Notes under the pieces: model-generated
Databases searched by the model: none
Seen by the model: the letters and a program-made list of their open reading frames with translations, nothing else
Told to the model about the DNA's origin: nothing
Translations under genes and position numbers: made by a program
In this document: positions 1 through 9,073 of the stretch, piece by piece
How positions within the stretch are numbered: position 1 is the first letter of the stretch
Layout: each line of letters opens with the position of its first letter
Source: Indolivaga macrotermitis
GTDB lineage: Bacteria; Bacteroidota; Bacteroidia; Bacteroidales; Dysgonomonadaceae
NCBI RefSeq assembly: GCF_900128985.1
Contig: NZ_FQUC01000009.1
Coordinates: forward strand, 113,033 to 177,032
DNA: 64,000 nt
Reading direction: 5' to 3'

Positions 1-1258
1 GGGTATTTGCAATAGGCTCAGAGCAAACGAATATTTATCGGAATTACACATGTGACCCGAGTTAAGTACTGCAGTCTGTAAGAATCCGTTTAATCCGTCT
101 TTTCCTGAAAATATAGATTGCAGTTCAGAATAACTTGTGTCAAAAGCCAGAAACCAATTACTCATTTCTCTGAAGAATGTAAAATTCTTAAGGTTTGCAA
201 AGGTAGAGTGGAACACGTCTGCGCCTTCCATTTGCAGGCTCGAGTATTCCTGTAGCTTATTGGCTAATCCTGAATTCTCCAGTTCCTTTTTCCAATCGGG
301 ATTTTTATCGGCGAAGTCTGTTTCGCCCATTAAATCCTCCATGTTTAGTTTTTTTCCGGCAAGAGAGTTGAATTTCATCATTTCAGGAATGATCTCTTCG
401 GTTAATTTCCGGCTTATTTCTTCAGTTTCTCTTGATCTGATTAATTGTTTTACAACACTAAGGACTGATTTCCTAAAACCTTCATCTTCCGATAGAGCAT
501 CCAGTCTGAATTGGCATTCGGGGTACAGAGGCCAGCGTACATCATACATTTGCAGTACTATAATAAGACCTACTATAGCTCTCTGTCTTATCGCCATATG
601 ATGACTCTTACATGCATCTATAAGAACTATTGTTTTCCGGAAATCAAATCTATGGAATAAACTCAAAGTCAAAGCAGATATGAAAAGAGCCCTTTCCCTG
701 ATAGGGATATCGTCGTTTGAAATGAAATCAAGATATTCTTGCTGATCAGATTCTGCCGATCTTGGAGATGTAAATACATAATTAAACAAATCGGAACCAA
801 TCCGTTCACGCCTGATAGCCAGATCTCTTTTCTGAGTAGCAGTAGAATCATCATAGTTCAGCAGATCGAGAACAGATAGCGAGGTTGAAATCTCTTTCAG
901 TTGTCTGGTAAAATCATTAAAAATAGTCGCGGGTCGTGCAGCCTGAATACGCAACCTCTCATAGAAAATATTAGATGAGTCAATAGCCAGTAATTCGTCA
1001 GAAGAATCATCGGTTATTTCATAAAGAGACCGTAATATATTGCTATATATAGTTCCTTTTTGGCTGTCTTCCAACCCTTCGAACTGATAATGCAACATAT
1101 ATTTATAATTGGTTTCCAGTTCCGACAATTTCTCGGAGATATGCCAGTCTTGAGCATTGACTACCAGCTTGTGCAGAAGTTCAATTGCATTTTTCAACTG
1201 CCGTTTTGACAGGTATTCCAATATTTCTTTCTTTTGGCTAAGTATATTATTGCTCATT
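1..1258 (-). CDS. conserved hypothetical helical protein (3' end outside window)
   Basis: The frame is open from an ATG at 1258 to the window edge, giving 419 codons with no stop, so the C-terminus lies outside. The translation begins MSNNILSQKKEILEYLSKRQ and is leucine- and charge-rich with no signal peptide or membrane segment. It looks like a stack of amphipathic helices of the TPR/HEAT kind, but I cannot name a family. It starts 14 bp after the stop of the upstream antiporter on the same strand, so the two are probably co-transcribed. A plus-strand frame across 137-601 is a shadow of this gene. Function unknown; it is a cytoplasmic, probably scaffold-like protein by inference only. Confidence 0.75.
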
Positions 1259-1272
1259 TTATTTCAATGCTT

Positions 1273-3558
1273 TTATTCATTTAATAATAAAACGGACGGC
1301 ATGGACTTGACCCAATCAGGATGATTTTCTTTCAAGTTACGCCAGCTTTTGAGGCTTATCATAACAAGGTTGTGTTTATTGAAAATATCCCTATCTACCG
1401 GAATGTTATTATTCCAAAGCTGGAATAAGTAAGGGTTTACGGCTCTAATTTCTCTTACGCTTTTGACGAAATCGATAGAACTGTCCATCAGCCCGATCGC
1501 ATCCCATAAGGTAATTCTGGCATATGAGTGGCGAGCCATTCGCCCCATAAACTTCCCGATAAAGATATCATCTTGGTCAAGTACAGGTACTATCACGTTC
1601 TTAATCTCTGTAAGACCTCTATCAAGAAATATGCCAACCGGAGCATTACTGTGTGTTAAGATAGAACGTGTACCTTCATCCAGAGAGATACTGTTAGTTT
1701 TAGCAGCCTTTTTGGTTTTGGTCATCCATGAGTAAATACGGGTAGGGATATGTAGTATTTTGTTTGAGACTCCAAGCATATAACCCAGAATATTTCCTTT
1801 GCCCCCATAGATGGAGTTATGCGCGTTAATAAGCAAAAAATCGTAACTTCCTTCATTTGCCATCTTTGCTATTTTGCGTGTCGGATTGGATGCTACCTCG
1901 AAAATAGTGGTTATTGGCTGGTTAAGTGCTTTTGATGCAAATATAACAGGTTCGAAAACATCATGTTCTTCATCTTCCATATCGTGCTGATACAAACCAT
2001 TTCCGGGGGAAATATGTACCATATCTATTTCGGAATATTGCTGATCTTTTTTCACAAAAGAGTTCGCGATAAGTAAAAGCTTACGGCCAACAATAGATTC
2101 TTCGAATGATACAAGTATTTTATATGGTTTCCGTTGTTTAACTTCGGATGCTAAAGGTTTATTCTTAAATATTTTTTCTATGAGATCTAAGATGGGACTT
2201 GTTAAGAATGTTGTAACAAGAGCCATAACGACCATCATTGCAAATATTTCGGGTGTAAGTATTCCCAGATCGTAGCCAATATTGAGCACAACTAGTTCCA
2301 TCAGTCCTCTTGTGTTCATTAGTGCACCTATTGTCATGCTCGATTTCCAGTCAAAACCTATAAAGCGTGAGACCAATGTTCCTCCGATAAGCTTCCCGAA
2401 TGTCGCAATAAAAATAATACATCCGCACAGAGCCCATAGTTCAGGTGTATTGAGTAAACCTATTTTGGTATTTAATCCTGTATAAACGAAGAATAACGGC
2501 AGCAATATAACTAAGGATATGTCTTCGATCTTATCTACAAATAATCTTCTGAAGTTGATATTAGGAGGCATAATTACACCGGCAAGAAAAGCGCCGAACA
2601 GAGGATGTATACCTATTATACTTGTCATATATGCCGAGACGAACAATGTCAGAAAAAATATGCCGATGATGGATTTACTGATAATGTTTTTTGACGTTTG
2701 TAAGTCAGCAACCCGCTGCAAGAAGGGCCTTACTAATTTAAACATCACTATTACATATGCTACAGCAAATAGAATAACATACAGAGAACTGACAAATGTT
2801 CCTGCTTTAGCTATAGCGATAACTGCAGCCAGCAGACACCAAGCTGTTATATCGTCAACGGCAGCACAGGTTATAACCATAGCTCCGAGGGGAGTTTTAT
2901 TTAATCCTCTCTCATGTACAATCCGGGCAAGTACAGGAAATGCCGTAATACTCATGGCTATACCCATGAACAGCGCAAAAGGTAAGAACCGGACATCCGC
3001 AAACGTAAAGTAAGGATATATGAAATAAGCAAATGTAGTACCTAGAACAAAGAGGAGAGCAATACAGGAATGGCTTATCAGTACTGCGTCATTTGCCCTG
3101 TTTCTAAGTACTTTGAGGTCTAATTCCATGCCAACAATAAACATAAATAACACAAGTCCTATCTCACTTAATAGTTTGATATTACCAATAGACGATTCGG
3201 GAAATATTGTTGCTGATATTTCAGGGAAAAATGCTCCTAATAAAGAGGGGCCAAGTACAATACCTGCTATAATTTCACCGATAACAGTCGGCTGTCCTAT
3301 ACGTTGGCATATCCATCCGAAAAAGCGGACAAAAAACAGGATAACAATTATCTGTAAAATGAGAAGTGCAGTAGAGCCGGTTGCCTCTGTAATAACTGAT
3401 GTCAGAAAATCACTCCATGCCGAACCATTGTTGATTAATTCTTCGATTTGCCTGCCGGACTCGAGGTTGTCTTTTCCAAAAGTGATAATTGTGTATAATA
3501 ATATTGCTGTTAAGCTTAAGATGGATGTATAAAAAATGATGTTTTTATATTTTTTCAT
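1273..3558 (-). CDS. CPA2-family cation:proton antiporter with C-terminal USP-like domain
   Basis: Inner-membrane Na+(K+)/H+ exchanger of the KefB/NhaA-like CPA2 superfamily. Visible features are an N-terminal membrane helix, about twelve further hydrophobic segments (roughly residues 60-455), the family motif GMELDLKVLR and the acidic pair in AAVDDITAW expected to carry protons. The last 280 residues are soluble and resemble the universal-stress-protein-like tail found on many Bacteroidota antiporters. The frame extends 11 codons upstream to a TTG at 3591. I chose the ATG at 3558 (MKKYKNIIFY) because a promoter -7 box (TATCTTTG, minus strand 3596-3589) covers the upstream codon. The helical hypothetical gene follows 14 bp downstream. 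Role: pH and ion homeostasis; ion specificity cannot be read from the sequence. Confidence 0.9.
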   Translation of the reverse strand: MKKYKNIIFYTSILSLTAILLYTIITFGKDNLESGRQIEELINNGSAWSDFLTSVITEATGSTALLILQIIVILFFVRFFGWICQRIGQPTVIGEIIAGIVLGPSLLGAFFPEISATIFPESSIGNIKLLSEIGLVLFMFIVGMELDLKVLRNRANDAVLISHSCIALLFVLGTTFAYFIYPYFTFADVRFLPFALFMGIAMSITAFPVLARIVHERGLNKTPLGAMVITCAAVDDITAWCLLAAVIAIAKAGTFVSSLYVILFAVAYVIVMFKLVRPFLQRVADLQTSKNIISKSIIGIFFLTLFVSAYMTSIIGIHPLFGAFLAGVIMPPNINFRRLFVDKIEDISLVILLPLFFVYTGLNTKIGLLNTPELWALCGCIIFIATFGKLIGGTLVSRFIGFDWKSSMTIGALMNTRGLMELVVLNIGYDLGILTPEIFAMMVVMALVTTFLTSPILDLIEKIFKNKPLASEVKQRKPYKILVSFEESIVGRKLLLIANSFVKKDQQYSEIDMVHISPGNGLYQHDMEDEEHDVFEPVIFASKALNQPITTIFEVASNPTRKIAKMANEGSYDFLLINAHNSIYGGKGNILGYMLGVSNKILHIPTRIYSWMTKTKKAAKTNSISLDEGTRSILTHSNAPVGIFLDRGLTEIKNVIVPVLDQDDIFIGKFMGRMARHSYARITLWDAIGLMDSSIDFVKSVREIRAVNPYLFQLWNNNIPVDRDIFNKHNLVMISLKSWRNLKENHPDWVKSMPSVLLLNE

Positions 3559-3712
3559 GTTTATCACACATGCCTTGGTTTTCTGATACAAAGATACGTA
3601 TTTTCAAAATATCAGAACAGAATTTTATTTGTTAAGATAATTTCGGGTGGGGAACGAAAAGTTTTTTGTTAACTTTGAGTGTTCCGATTACTAATTAATA
3701 TTTAGATATGTA

Positions 3713-4267
3713 ATGAATGAAGAATTAAAACAGATAGGCTTGCGTCTGAAAGGTTTACGGGATGCTATGGAACTTTCGAAAGAAGAATTTGCTGCTTCAT
3801 GTGATATTCCTTTAGCCGATTATATAGAATATGAAGCCGGAAAAAAAGATTTTTCGATTAGCTTATTAAAAAGAATAGCGACACAATACAATGTGGATAT
3901 AACTACTCTGATGTTTGACGAGGAACCCCGTATGAATAGTTATGCGCTAACTCGTAAAGAAAAAGGGTTGGAGATAAAACGTGTCGAAGATTATCAGTAT
4001 CAAGCATTAGCTAGTGGTTTTGCTAACCGTAAAGCCGATATTTTTGTTGTGACTGTTCAGCCAAAGAGCGATGATACACCCATACATTTAAGTTCTCATT
4101 CGGGTCAGGAATTCAATTTGGTAGTTAAAGGACGTTTGCTTATACATATTAATGGGAAGGATTTGATTTTAGAAAAGGGAGATAGCTTATATTTTGATCC
4201 GAGTTTACCACATGGAATGAAAGCTTTAGATGGTAAACCTGTCAAATTCTTGGCTGTAATTATTTAA
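3713..4267 (+). CDS. XRE-family regulator with cupin sensor domain
   Basis: A 184-residue two-domain protein. Residues about 5-62 form a lambda-repressor-like helix-turn-helix (IGLRLKGLRDAMELSKEEFA...). Residues about 105-184 form a small cupin beta-barrel with the usual HSHSGQEFNLVVKGR-like turn and a PHGMKAL metal-site-like histidine. Such HTH-cupin proteins (PuuR-like) sense a small molecule and repress or activate neighbouring genes. The next gene, 133 bp away, is an acyl-CoA synthetase and is the most likely target; that link is inferred from position. A -7-like TAACTTTG lies at 3670-3677 upstream. Confidence 0.88.
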   Translation: MNEELKQIGLRLKGLRDAMELSKEEFAASCDIPLADYIEYEAGKKDFSISLLKRIATQYNVDITTLMFDEEPRMNSYALTRKEKGLEIKRVEDYQYQALASGFANRKADIFVVTVQPKSDDTPIHLSSHSGQEFNLVVKGRLLIHINGKDLILEKGDSLYFDPSLPHGMKALDGKPVKFLAVII

Positions 4268-4365
4268 TATTCGATTTATAAGTGGTATATAAGTAACGGT
4301 AATACTTAATACTACATCTCAGAGCTTAAAACAACTCTTATTGTTACAGATATAAAAGCAATAAA

Positions 4366-4380
4366 AAGGTCTGCGACCTT
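4366..4380 (+). repeat. leader hairpin AAGGTC-tgc-GACCTT, copy 1
   Basis: A 6-bp perfect inverted repeat with a 3-nt loop ends 20 nt before the acyl-CoA synthetase ATG. It sits in a longer conserved block (about 4337-4384, containing CTTATTGTTA and AATAAAAAGGTCTG) that is also found before murB, with a variant at the mutA/mutB junction. No T-tract follows, so it is not a simple terminator. Confidence 0.7.
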
Positions 4381-4400
4381 ATCTTAAACAAAGAATAAAG

Positions 4401-6047
4401 ATGTTAGAAAGATTTTTAGACAAGACAATATTTACATCAACCGAAGATTTTAAAGAGAATTTTCATATAAACATTCCCGAAAATTTTAATTTTGCCTACG
4501 ATGTTGTCGACGAATGGGCAAAAACTCATCCGGACAAGATAGCTCTTTGCTGGGCAAATGATGAAGGAGAGCATATCAATTTTTCATTTAAAGATATTAA
4601 GGAAAAGAGCGACCGGGCGGCATCCTATTTCCAGTCATTAGGATTAGGTAAGGGAGATATGGTAATGCTTATCTTGAAAAGACGTTACGAATTTTGGTTT
4701 GCTGTTATCGGTCTGCATAAGATTGGTGCTATAGCAATTCCGGCAACTCATTTGTTGACAAAAAAAGACATCATATACCGCAACAATGCCGCAGGCATAA
4801 AAGCTATAATTGCCACGGATGATGAATTTATTCATCAACACGTGGAGGATGCTTTACCCGAATCTCCAAGTATAAAACACATGATTGCTTGTGGTAAAAT
4901 GGTTCCCGCAGGATGGAAAGATTTTCGTAAGGGATTACAAGAGGTACAGCCATTCGTGCGTCCGGAACATGTTAATAATAATGACGATATATCGTTATTG
5001 TATTTTACTTCGGGTACTACCGGCGAACCTAAGATGGTAATTCATAATTTCACTTATCCCTTAGGTCATATTGTTACCGCTAAATATTGGCATAATCTGA
5101 ATGAGAATAGTGTTCACCTGACAGTATCTGATACTGGTTGGGCAAAAGCAGTATGGGGTAAATTGTATGGGCAATGGATAGTTGGAGCAACGGTTGTTGC
5201 ATTTGATCACGAGAAATTCACACCGGTTATGGTGCTCGATCTGATACAGAAATATAAGATAACGTCTTTTTGTGCGCCTCCAACCGTATATCGGTTTATG
5301 ATTCGCGAAGATTTGTCCAAATACGACCTGTCGTCATTAGAGTATTGTACAACGGCAGGCGAGGCATTAAATCCATCAGTATTTGAAACTTTTCACAAAG
5401 TGACAGGTATTAAAATGATGGAAGCTTTTGGGCAAACAGAGACAACACCTACGGTAATAACATTTCCATGGCTCGAACCTAAACCCGGATCCATGGGAGT
5501 TCCTAACCCGGCATACGATATTGATTTACTTACAACGGAAGGCCGGCCGGCCGAAGACGGTGAGTCCGGGGAAGTCGTAATTCGTACAGATAAAGGTAAA
5601 CCAACAGGTTTATTTATGGGATATTACCGTGATGAGGCGTTGACAAGTGAAGTTTATCATGACAATATTTACCATACCGGTGATGTTGCATGGCGCGATG
5701 AGGATGGCTATTATTGGTTTATCGGCCGTATGGATGATGTGATAAAGAGCTCGGGATACCGTATCGGGCCATTTGAAGTCGAAAGTGCTCTGATGACACA
5801 TCCCGCAGTCGTAGAATGTGCTATAACAGGTGTACCTGACGAAATTAGAGGGCAAATAATTAAGGCTACAATTGTTTTAGCCACGGATTATAAGAATAAA
5901 GCGGGCGAAATATTAATAAAGGAGATTCAGGATCATGTAAAAACGGTAACAGCTCCATATAAATATCCCCGGATTATTGAATTTGTGGAAGAATTACCCA
6001 AGACTATTAGTGGTAAAATAAAGCGTGCTGAAATTAGAAAACAATAA
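4401..6047 (+). CDS. AMP-forming acyl-CoA synthetase (medium-chain/AcsM-like)
   Basis: Activates a carboxylic acid with ATP to an acyl-adenylate, then transfers it to CoA; cytoplasmic. The ANL-family signatures are present: the P-loop YFTSGTTGEPK at residues 201-211, the GQTETTP block, the YHTGDVAWRDEDGYYWFIGR hinge region, and the C-terminal catalytic lysine in PKTISGKIKRAE. At 548 residues it has the usual length. The best resemblance is to acetyl/butyryl or medium-chain acyl-CoA synthetases. The exact substrate is not visible, though short or medium fatty acids are likely. It is preceded by an HTH-cupin regulator and a hairpin-bearing leader and followed by a strong terminator, so it forms a small unit. 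Confidence 0.9.
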   Translation: MLERFLDKTIFTSTEDFKENFHINIPENFNFAYDVVDEWAKTHPDKIALCWANDEGEHINFSFKDIKEKSDRAASYFQSLGLGKGDMVMLILKRRYEFWFAVIGLHKIGAIAIPATHLLTKKDIIYRNNAAGIKAIIATDDEFIHQHVEDALPESPSIKHMIACGKMVPAGWKDFRKGLQEVQPFVRPEHVNNNDDISLLYFTSGTTGEPKMVIHNFTYPLGHIVTAKYWHNLNENSVHLTVSDTGWAKAVWGKLYGQWIVGATVVAFDHEKFTPVMVLDLIQKYKITSFCAPPTVYRFMIREDLSKYDLSSLEYCTTAGEALNPSVFETFHKVTGIKMMEAFGQTETTPTVITFPWLEPKPGSMGVPNPAYDIDLLTTEGRPAEDGESGEVVIRTDKGKPTGLFMGYYRDEALTSEVYHDNIYHTGDVAWRDEDGYYWFIGRMDDVIKSSGYRIGPFEVESALMTHPAVVECAITGVPDEIRGQIIKATIVLATDYKNKAGEILIKEIQDHVKTVTAPYKYPRIIEFVEELPKTISGKIKRAEIRKQ

Positions 6048-6079
6048 AGCAACTCTTTTGTAATGAAGGAGTCGAAATG

Positions 6080-6119
6080 TACCCTTTGCTTTATCCGAAG
6101 CAAAGGGTATTCTTTTTAT
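6080..6119 (+). terminator. intrinsic terminator after acyl-CoA synthetase
   Basis: A perfect 12-bp stem (TACCCTTTGCTT at 6080-6091 with its complement at 6098-6109) has a 6-nt loop and is followed by TTCTTTTTATT. It lies 33 bp downstream of the stop codon. The rest of 6048-6346 holds no gene but has a cluster of GTTAA-type words (6140-6217) ahead of the protease gene. Confidence 0.85.
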
Positions 6120-6346
6120 TCTGCCAAATTGTCACCTTTTTTGTTAAGACTGTTTTACTATTCATACCTCCGTTGTTAAACCCTGTTAAGCCAAATTGTT
6201 ACAGGTTAAAAGTGTTAAAAAATAAAGATTATCGTGATCAGGTGAACGAATTTTGTATATAAATTTGGAAAAAAGATTTAACAGGGTCTTAGACCGTAGA
6301 AAATAACTAAAACTAAAAATAATTAAACAATAAAACAGATTTAAGT

Positions 6347-7882
6347 ATGAAGAAGCTTTGGAAGAATGCATCTACCTATATTGTAGCGGCATTAATAAGT
6401 GTCGGTGCTTCATATGGGACATTCAGTTATCTGAATGGTAGGTCAAATTACAGCACATCGGATGTGTTTAGTTATGCAAAAGAGTTTAACCAGGAGAACG
6501 TTCATTTGGCATCATTGACAAGCGAAGGCTATCCGGATTTTACTAAAGCAGCAGAAAGTACTGTACATGCAGTAGTTCACATCAAATCGACGGTTAAACC
6601 TACGGCACAAGAATCTAGAAGAGGTCGTCAGCAAATGATAGATCCTTTTGAGTACTTCTTTGGATTTGGAGACAGAGGAGGGCAGGACTTCGGTTATGGT
6701 ACTCCTAAACCAAGCGTAGGTTTCGGATCAGGGGTTATTATATCTAATGATGGTTATATAATTACTAATAACCATGTTATTGATAAGGCTACTGAAATCG
6801 AGATTACCATGAATGATAATTCTAAATATACAGCCAAATTAGTGGGAGCTGATCCGACTACAGATATTGCGTTGTTAAAAATAGAAGGAAAAGAGTTTCC
6901 TTATATACCATTCGGTAATTCTGATAACCTGAAAGTAGGAGAATGGGTGTTGGCAGTAGGTAATCCATTTAATCTGACATCAACAGTAACAGCCGGTATC
7001 GTTAGTGCTAAAGGACGTGGTAATATCGGTCAGGGACAAGGTGGTGATATGACTATACAGTCTTTCATTCAAACGGATGCGGCAATCAATCCCGGAAATA
7101 GTGGAGGAGCATTGGTGAACACTGATGGACAGCTAGTCGGAATAAATACAGCCATCTATTCACAAACAGGAAACTTTGCCGGATATGGATTTGCCGTACC
7201 GATATCTATCGCTGGTAAAGTCGTGGCTGACATTAAGGAATATGGCACAGTACAAAGGGCTGTATTAGGAGTAATGATTAGTGACGTGGCGGTAGCTGAA
7301 GAAGCTAGCCCCGAAAAGGCTAAAAACCTTAAAGTAAAGGAAGGTGCTTTTGTTGGAGGTTTTGCAGAGCGTAGCCCGGCAAAAGAAGCTGGAGTTACCG
7401 AAGGGGATGTGATCACTGCTGTTAATAATACAAAAGTACGCAATGTCGGTGAGCTTCAAGAGCAAGTAAACAGGTATCGTCCGGGCGATAAAGTAGACTT
7501 GACTATTGACAGATATGGAAGTCAAAAGAAGATCACTGTTGAACTGAAAAATAGTTCAGGTAATACATCTGTAGTGAAGAAAACAGATGGTCTGGCTATA
7601 ATCGGAGCAGCATTTAAGGAATTAACACCCGAACAGAAAAAGCAATACGGTGTAAGCTACGGAGTACAAGTTGCCGGAGTTGACAATGGTGGACGCTTTA
7701 AGAAAGAAGGTATTGAAAAGGGATTTATTATAATGAAAATAAATAATCAGTCAGTATCTTCCTCGGAAGAAGCTGAAAGCATTATACAATCTGTAGGTAA
7801 ATCGCAGGATAAAGGTTTGTTCATTTCCGGATTTTATCCTAATGGAAGAACCCGTTATTATGCTATAGATCTCGGAGAATAA
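6347..7882 (+). CDS. DegP/HtrA-type periplasmic serine protease
   Basis: Do-family protease/chaperone that degrades or refolds damaged envelope proteins. An N-terminal hydrophobic segment (about residues 11-29) acts as signal or anchor. The trypsin-like domain has the catalytic triad His143 (NNHVID), Asp173 (TTDIALLKI) and Ser252 (NPGNSGGAL). Two PDZ domains follow (about 290-400 and 425-505). At 511 residues the length is normal. The 300-bp upstream region contains a -7 box TAAATTTG (6260-6267), several GTTAA-like words and TGTCACCTTT (6130-6139). The last also occurs before the monooxygenase-like gene at 46863, which hints at shared stress control. A 15-bp-stem terminator follows. Confidence 0.93.
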   Translation: MKKLWKNASTYIVAALISVGASYGTFSYLNGRSNYSTSDVFSYAKEFNQENVHLASLTSEGYPDFTKAAESTVHAVVHIKSTVKPTAQESRRGRQQMIDPFEYFFGFGDRGGQDFGYGTPKPSVGFGSGVIISNDGYIITNNHVIDKATEIEITMNDNSKYTAKLVGADPTTDIALLKIEGKEFPYIPFGNSDNLKVGEWVLAVGNPFNLTSTVTAGIVSAKGRGNIGQGQGGDMTIQSFIQTDAAINPGNSGGALVNTDGQLVGINTAIYSQTGNFAGYGFAVPISIAGKVVADIKEYGTVQRAVLGVMISDVAVAEEASPEKAKNLKVKEGAFVGGFAERSPAKEAGVTEGDVITAVNNTKVRNVGELQEQVNRYRPGDKVDLTIDRYGSQKKITVELKNSSGNTSVVKKTDGLAIIGAAFKELTPEQKKQYGVSYGVQVAGVDNGGRFKKEGIEKGFIIMKINNQSVSSSEEAESIIQSVGKSQDKGLFISGFYPNGRTRYYAIDLGE

Positions 7883-7909
7883 ATAGATTAAGGATATTTA
7901 ACAGTGTGT

Positions 7910-7953
7910 AACGTTTAATTCCCTGATCAAAATAGGGAATTAAACGTTATTAT
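7910..7953 (+). terminator. terminator between protease and sigma factor genes
   Basis: A perfect 15-bp inverted repeat (7910-7924 with 7934-7948) has a 9-nt loop and is followed by an AT-rich tract. It separates the protease gene from the sigma factor promoter region. Confidence 0.8.
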
Positions 7954-8076
7954 ATTTACGAGAATGCGAAATGTACCGGAATATGTTTTTAGCGAAGATA
8001 ATAGTTTAAATGATAAATATTTGTTACCTTTGCACACCCGTTTGAAAAAATTAATATCTATACAATTAATAAATAA

Positions 8077-8937
8077 ATGAGACAGTTAAAGATTACAAAA
8101 TCGATTACCAATCGAGAAAGTGCATCTTTGGATAAGTATCTTCAAGAGATTGGTAGGGAGGATCTTATCACTGTAGAAGAAGAGGTTGAATTAGCTCAGG
8201 CTATTAAGCGAGGCGATAGGGCCGCGTTAGAAAAACTAACCCGTGCAAACTTACGTTTTGTTGTGTCAGTAGCTAAACAATATCAGAATCAAGGATTAAG
8301 TTTGCCCGACCTTATCAATGAAGGTAACTTGGGACTAATCAAGGCTGCTGAGAAATTTGACGAAACCAGAGGTTTCAAATTCATCAGTTACGCAGTATGG
8401 TGGATACGTCAATCCATATTGCAGGCTTTGGCCGAACAGTCTCGTATAGTGAGGCTTCCATTAAATCAGGTAGGTTCTCTGAATAAAATAAGTAAGGCTT
8501 TTTCTAAATTCGAACAAGAGAATGAAAGAAAACCTTCAGCGGAAGAATTATCCGAACAATTAGATATACCTGTAGATAAGATTGCTGATTCGTTAAAAGT
8601 ATCGGGTCGCCATATCTCAATGGATGCTCCCTTTGTAGAAGGTGAAGATAATAGCTTATTGGATGTATTGGTAAATGACGATGCTCCTATAGCAGACAGA
8701 TCATTGATAAATGAATCGCTGCAACAGGAAATTGAAAGGGCATTGTCTACCTTGACAGAAAGAGAAAGCGATATTATTAAAATGTTTTTTGGCATAGGAT
8801 GTCAAGAGATGACACTGGAAGAAATTGGTGATAAATTTCAATTAACACGTGAACGTGTAAGACAGATTAAAGAAAAAGCAATCAAGAGATTGCGTCAAAA
8901 TTCCAGAAGTAAATTATTAAAGGGATATTTGGGTTAA
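8077..8937 (+). CDS. rpoD: primary sigma factor, Bacteroidota type
   Basis: Directs RNA polymerase to housekeeping promoters. It carries region 1.2 ([20 protein letters not shown]), region 2 with [20 protein letters not shown] and [15 protein letters not shown], region 3, and region 4 with the [24 protein letters not shown]. It lacks region 1.1 and the non-conserved insert of proteobacterial RpoD. The resulting 286-residue form is the known Bacteroidota primary sigma, which recognises TAnnTTTG -7 boxes. A matching box, TACCTTTG, sits at 8025-8032, so the gene is probably self-transcribed. A T-rich terminator follows directly. Confidence 0.95.
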   Translation: MRQLKITKSITNRESASLDKYLQEIGREDLITVEEEVELAQAIKRGDRAALEKLTRANLRFVVSVAKQYQNQGLSLPDLINEGNLGLIKAAEKFDETRGFKFISYAVWWIRQSILQALAEQSRIVRLPLNQVGSLNKISKAFSKFEQENERKPSAEELSEQLDIPVDKIADSLKVSGRHISMDAPFVEGEDNSLLDVLVNDDAPIADRSLINESLQQEIERALSTLTERESDIIKMFFGIGCQEMTLEEIGDKFQLTRERVRQIKEKAIKRLRQNSRSKLLKGYLG

Positions 8938-8966
8938 TCACTCATGATATGTACTTAAGTATATAG

Positions 8967-9002
8967 TAGGCTATCTAATTTTTTAGATAGCCTATTTTTT
9001 TT
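8967..9002 (+). terminator. intrinsic terminator after rpoD
   Basis: A 12-bp perfect stem (TAGGCTATCTAA, 8967-8978, with 8983-8994), a TTTT loop and a run of eight Ts. A textbook rho-independent terminator. Confidence 0.93.
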
Positions 9003-9006
9003 CTTA

Positions 9007-9036
9007 TTTGAAAGAAAAGTGATTTTTATATATTTG
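9007..9036 (+). promoter_or_regulatory. Bacteroidota-type promoter for the CPA1 antiporter
   Basis: TTTG at 9007-9010, an 18-bp spacer and TATATTTG at 9029-9036 fit the -33/-7 consensus. Transcription would start around 9042-9045, leaving a leader of about 30 nt before the ATG at 9074. Confidence 0.75.
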
Positions 9037-9073
9037 TGCAACAAAAGAATTTGGATTTTAGTAAAACAACACA

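Noticed and set aside
6077..6262. 61-codon frame between the acyl-CoA synthetase and protease genes
   Set aside because: It begins inside the terminator hairpin and spans the GTTAA-rich region; no sign of coding.
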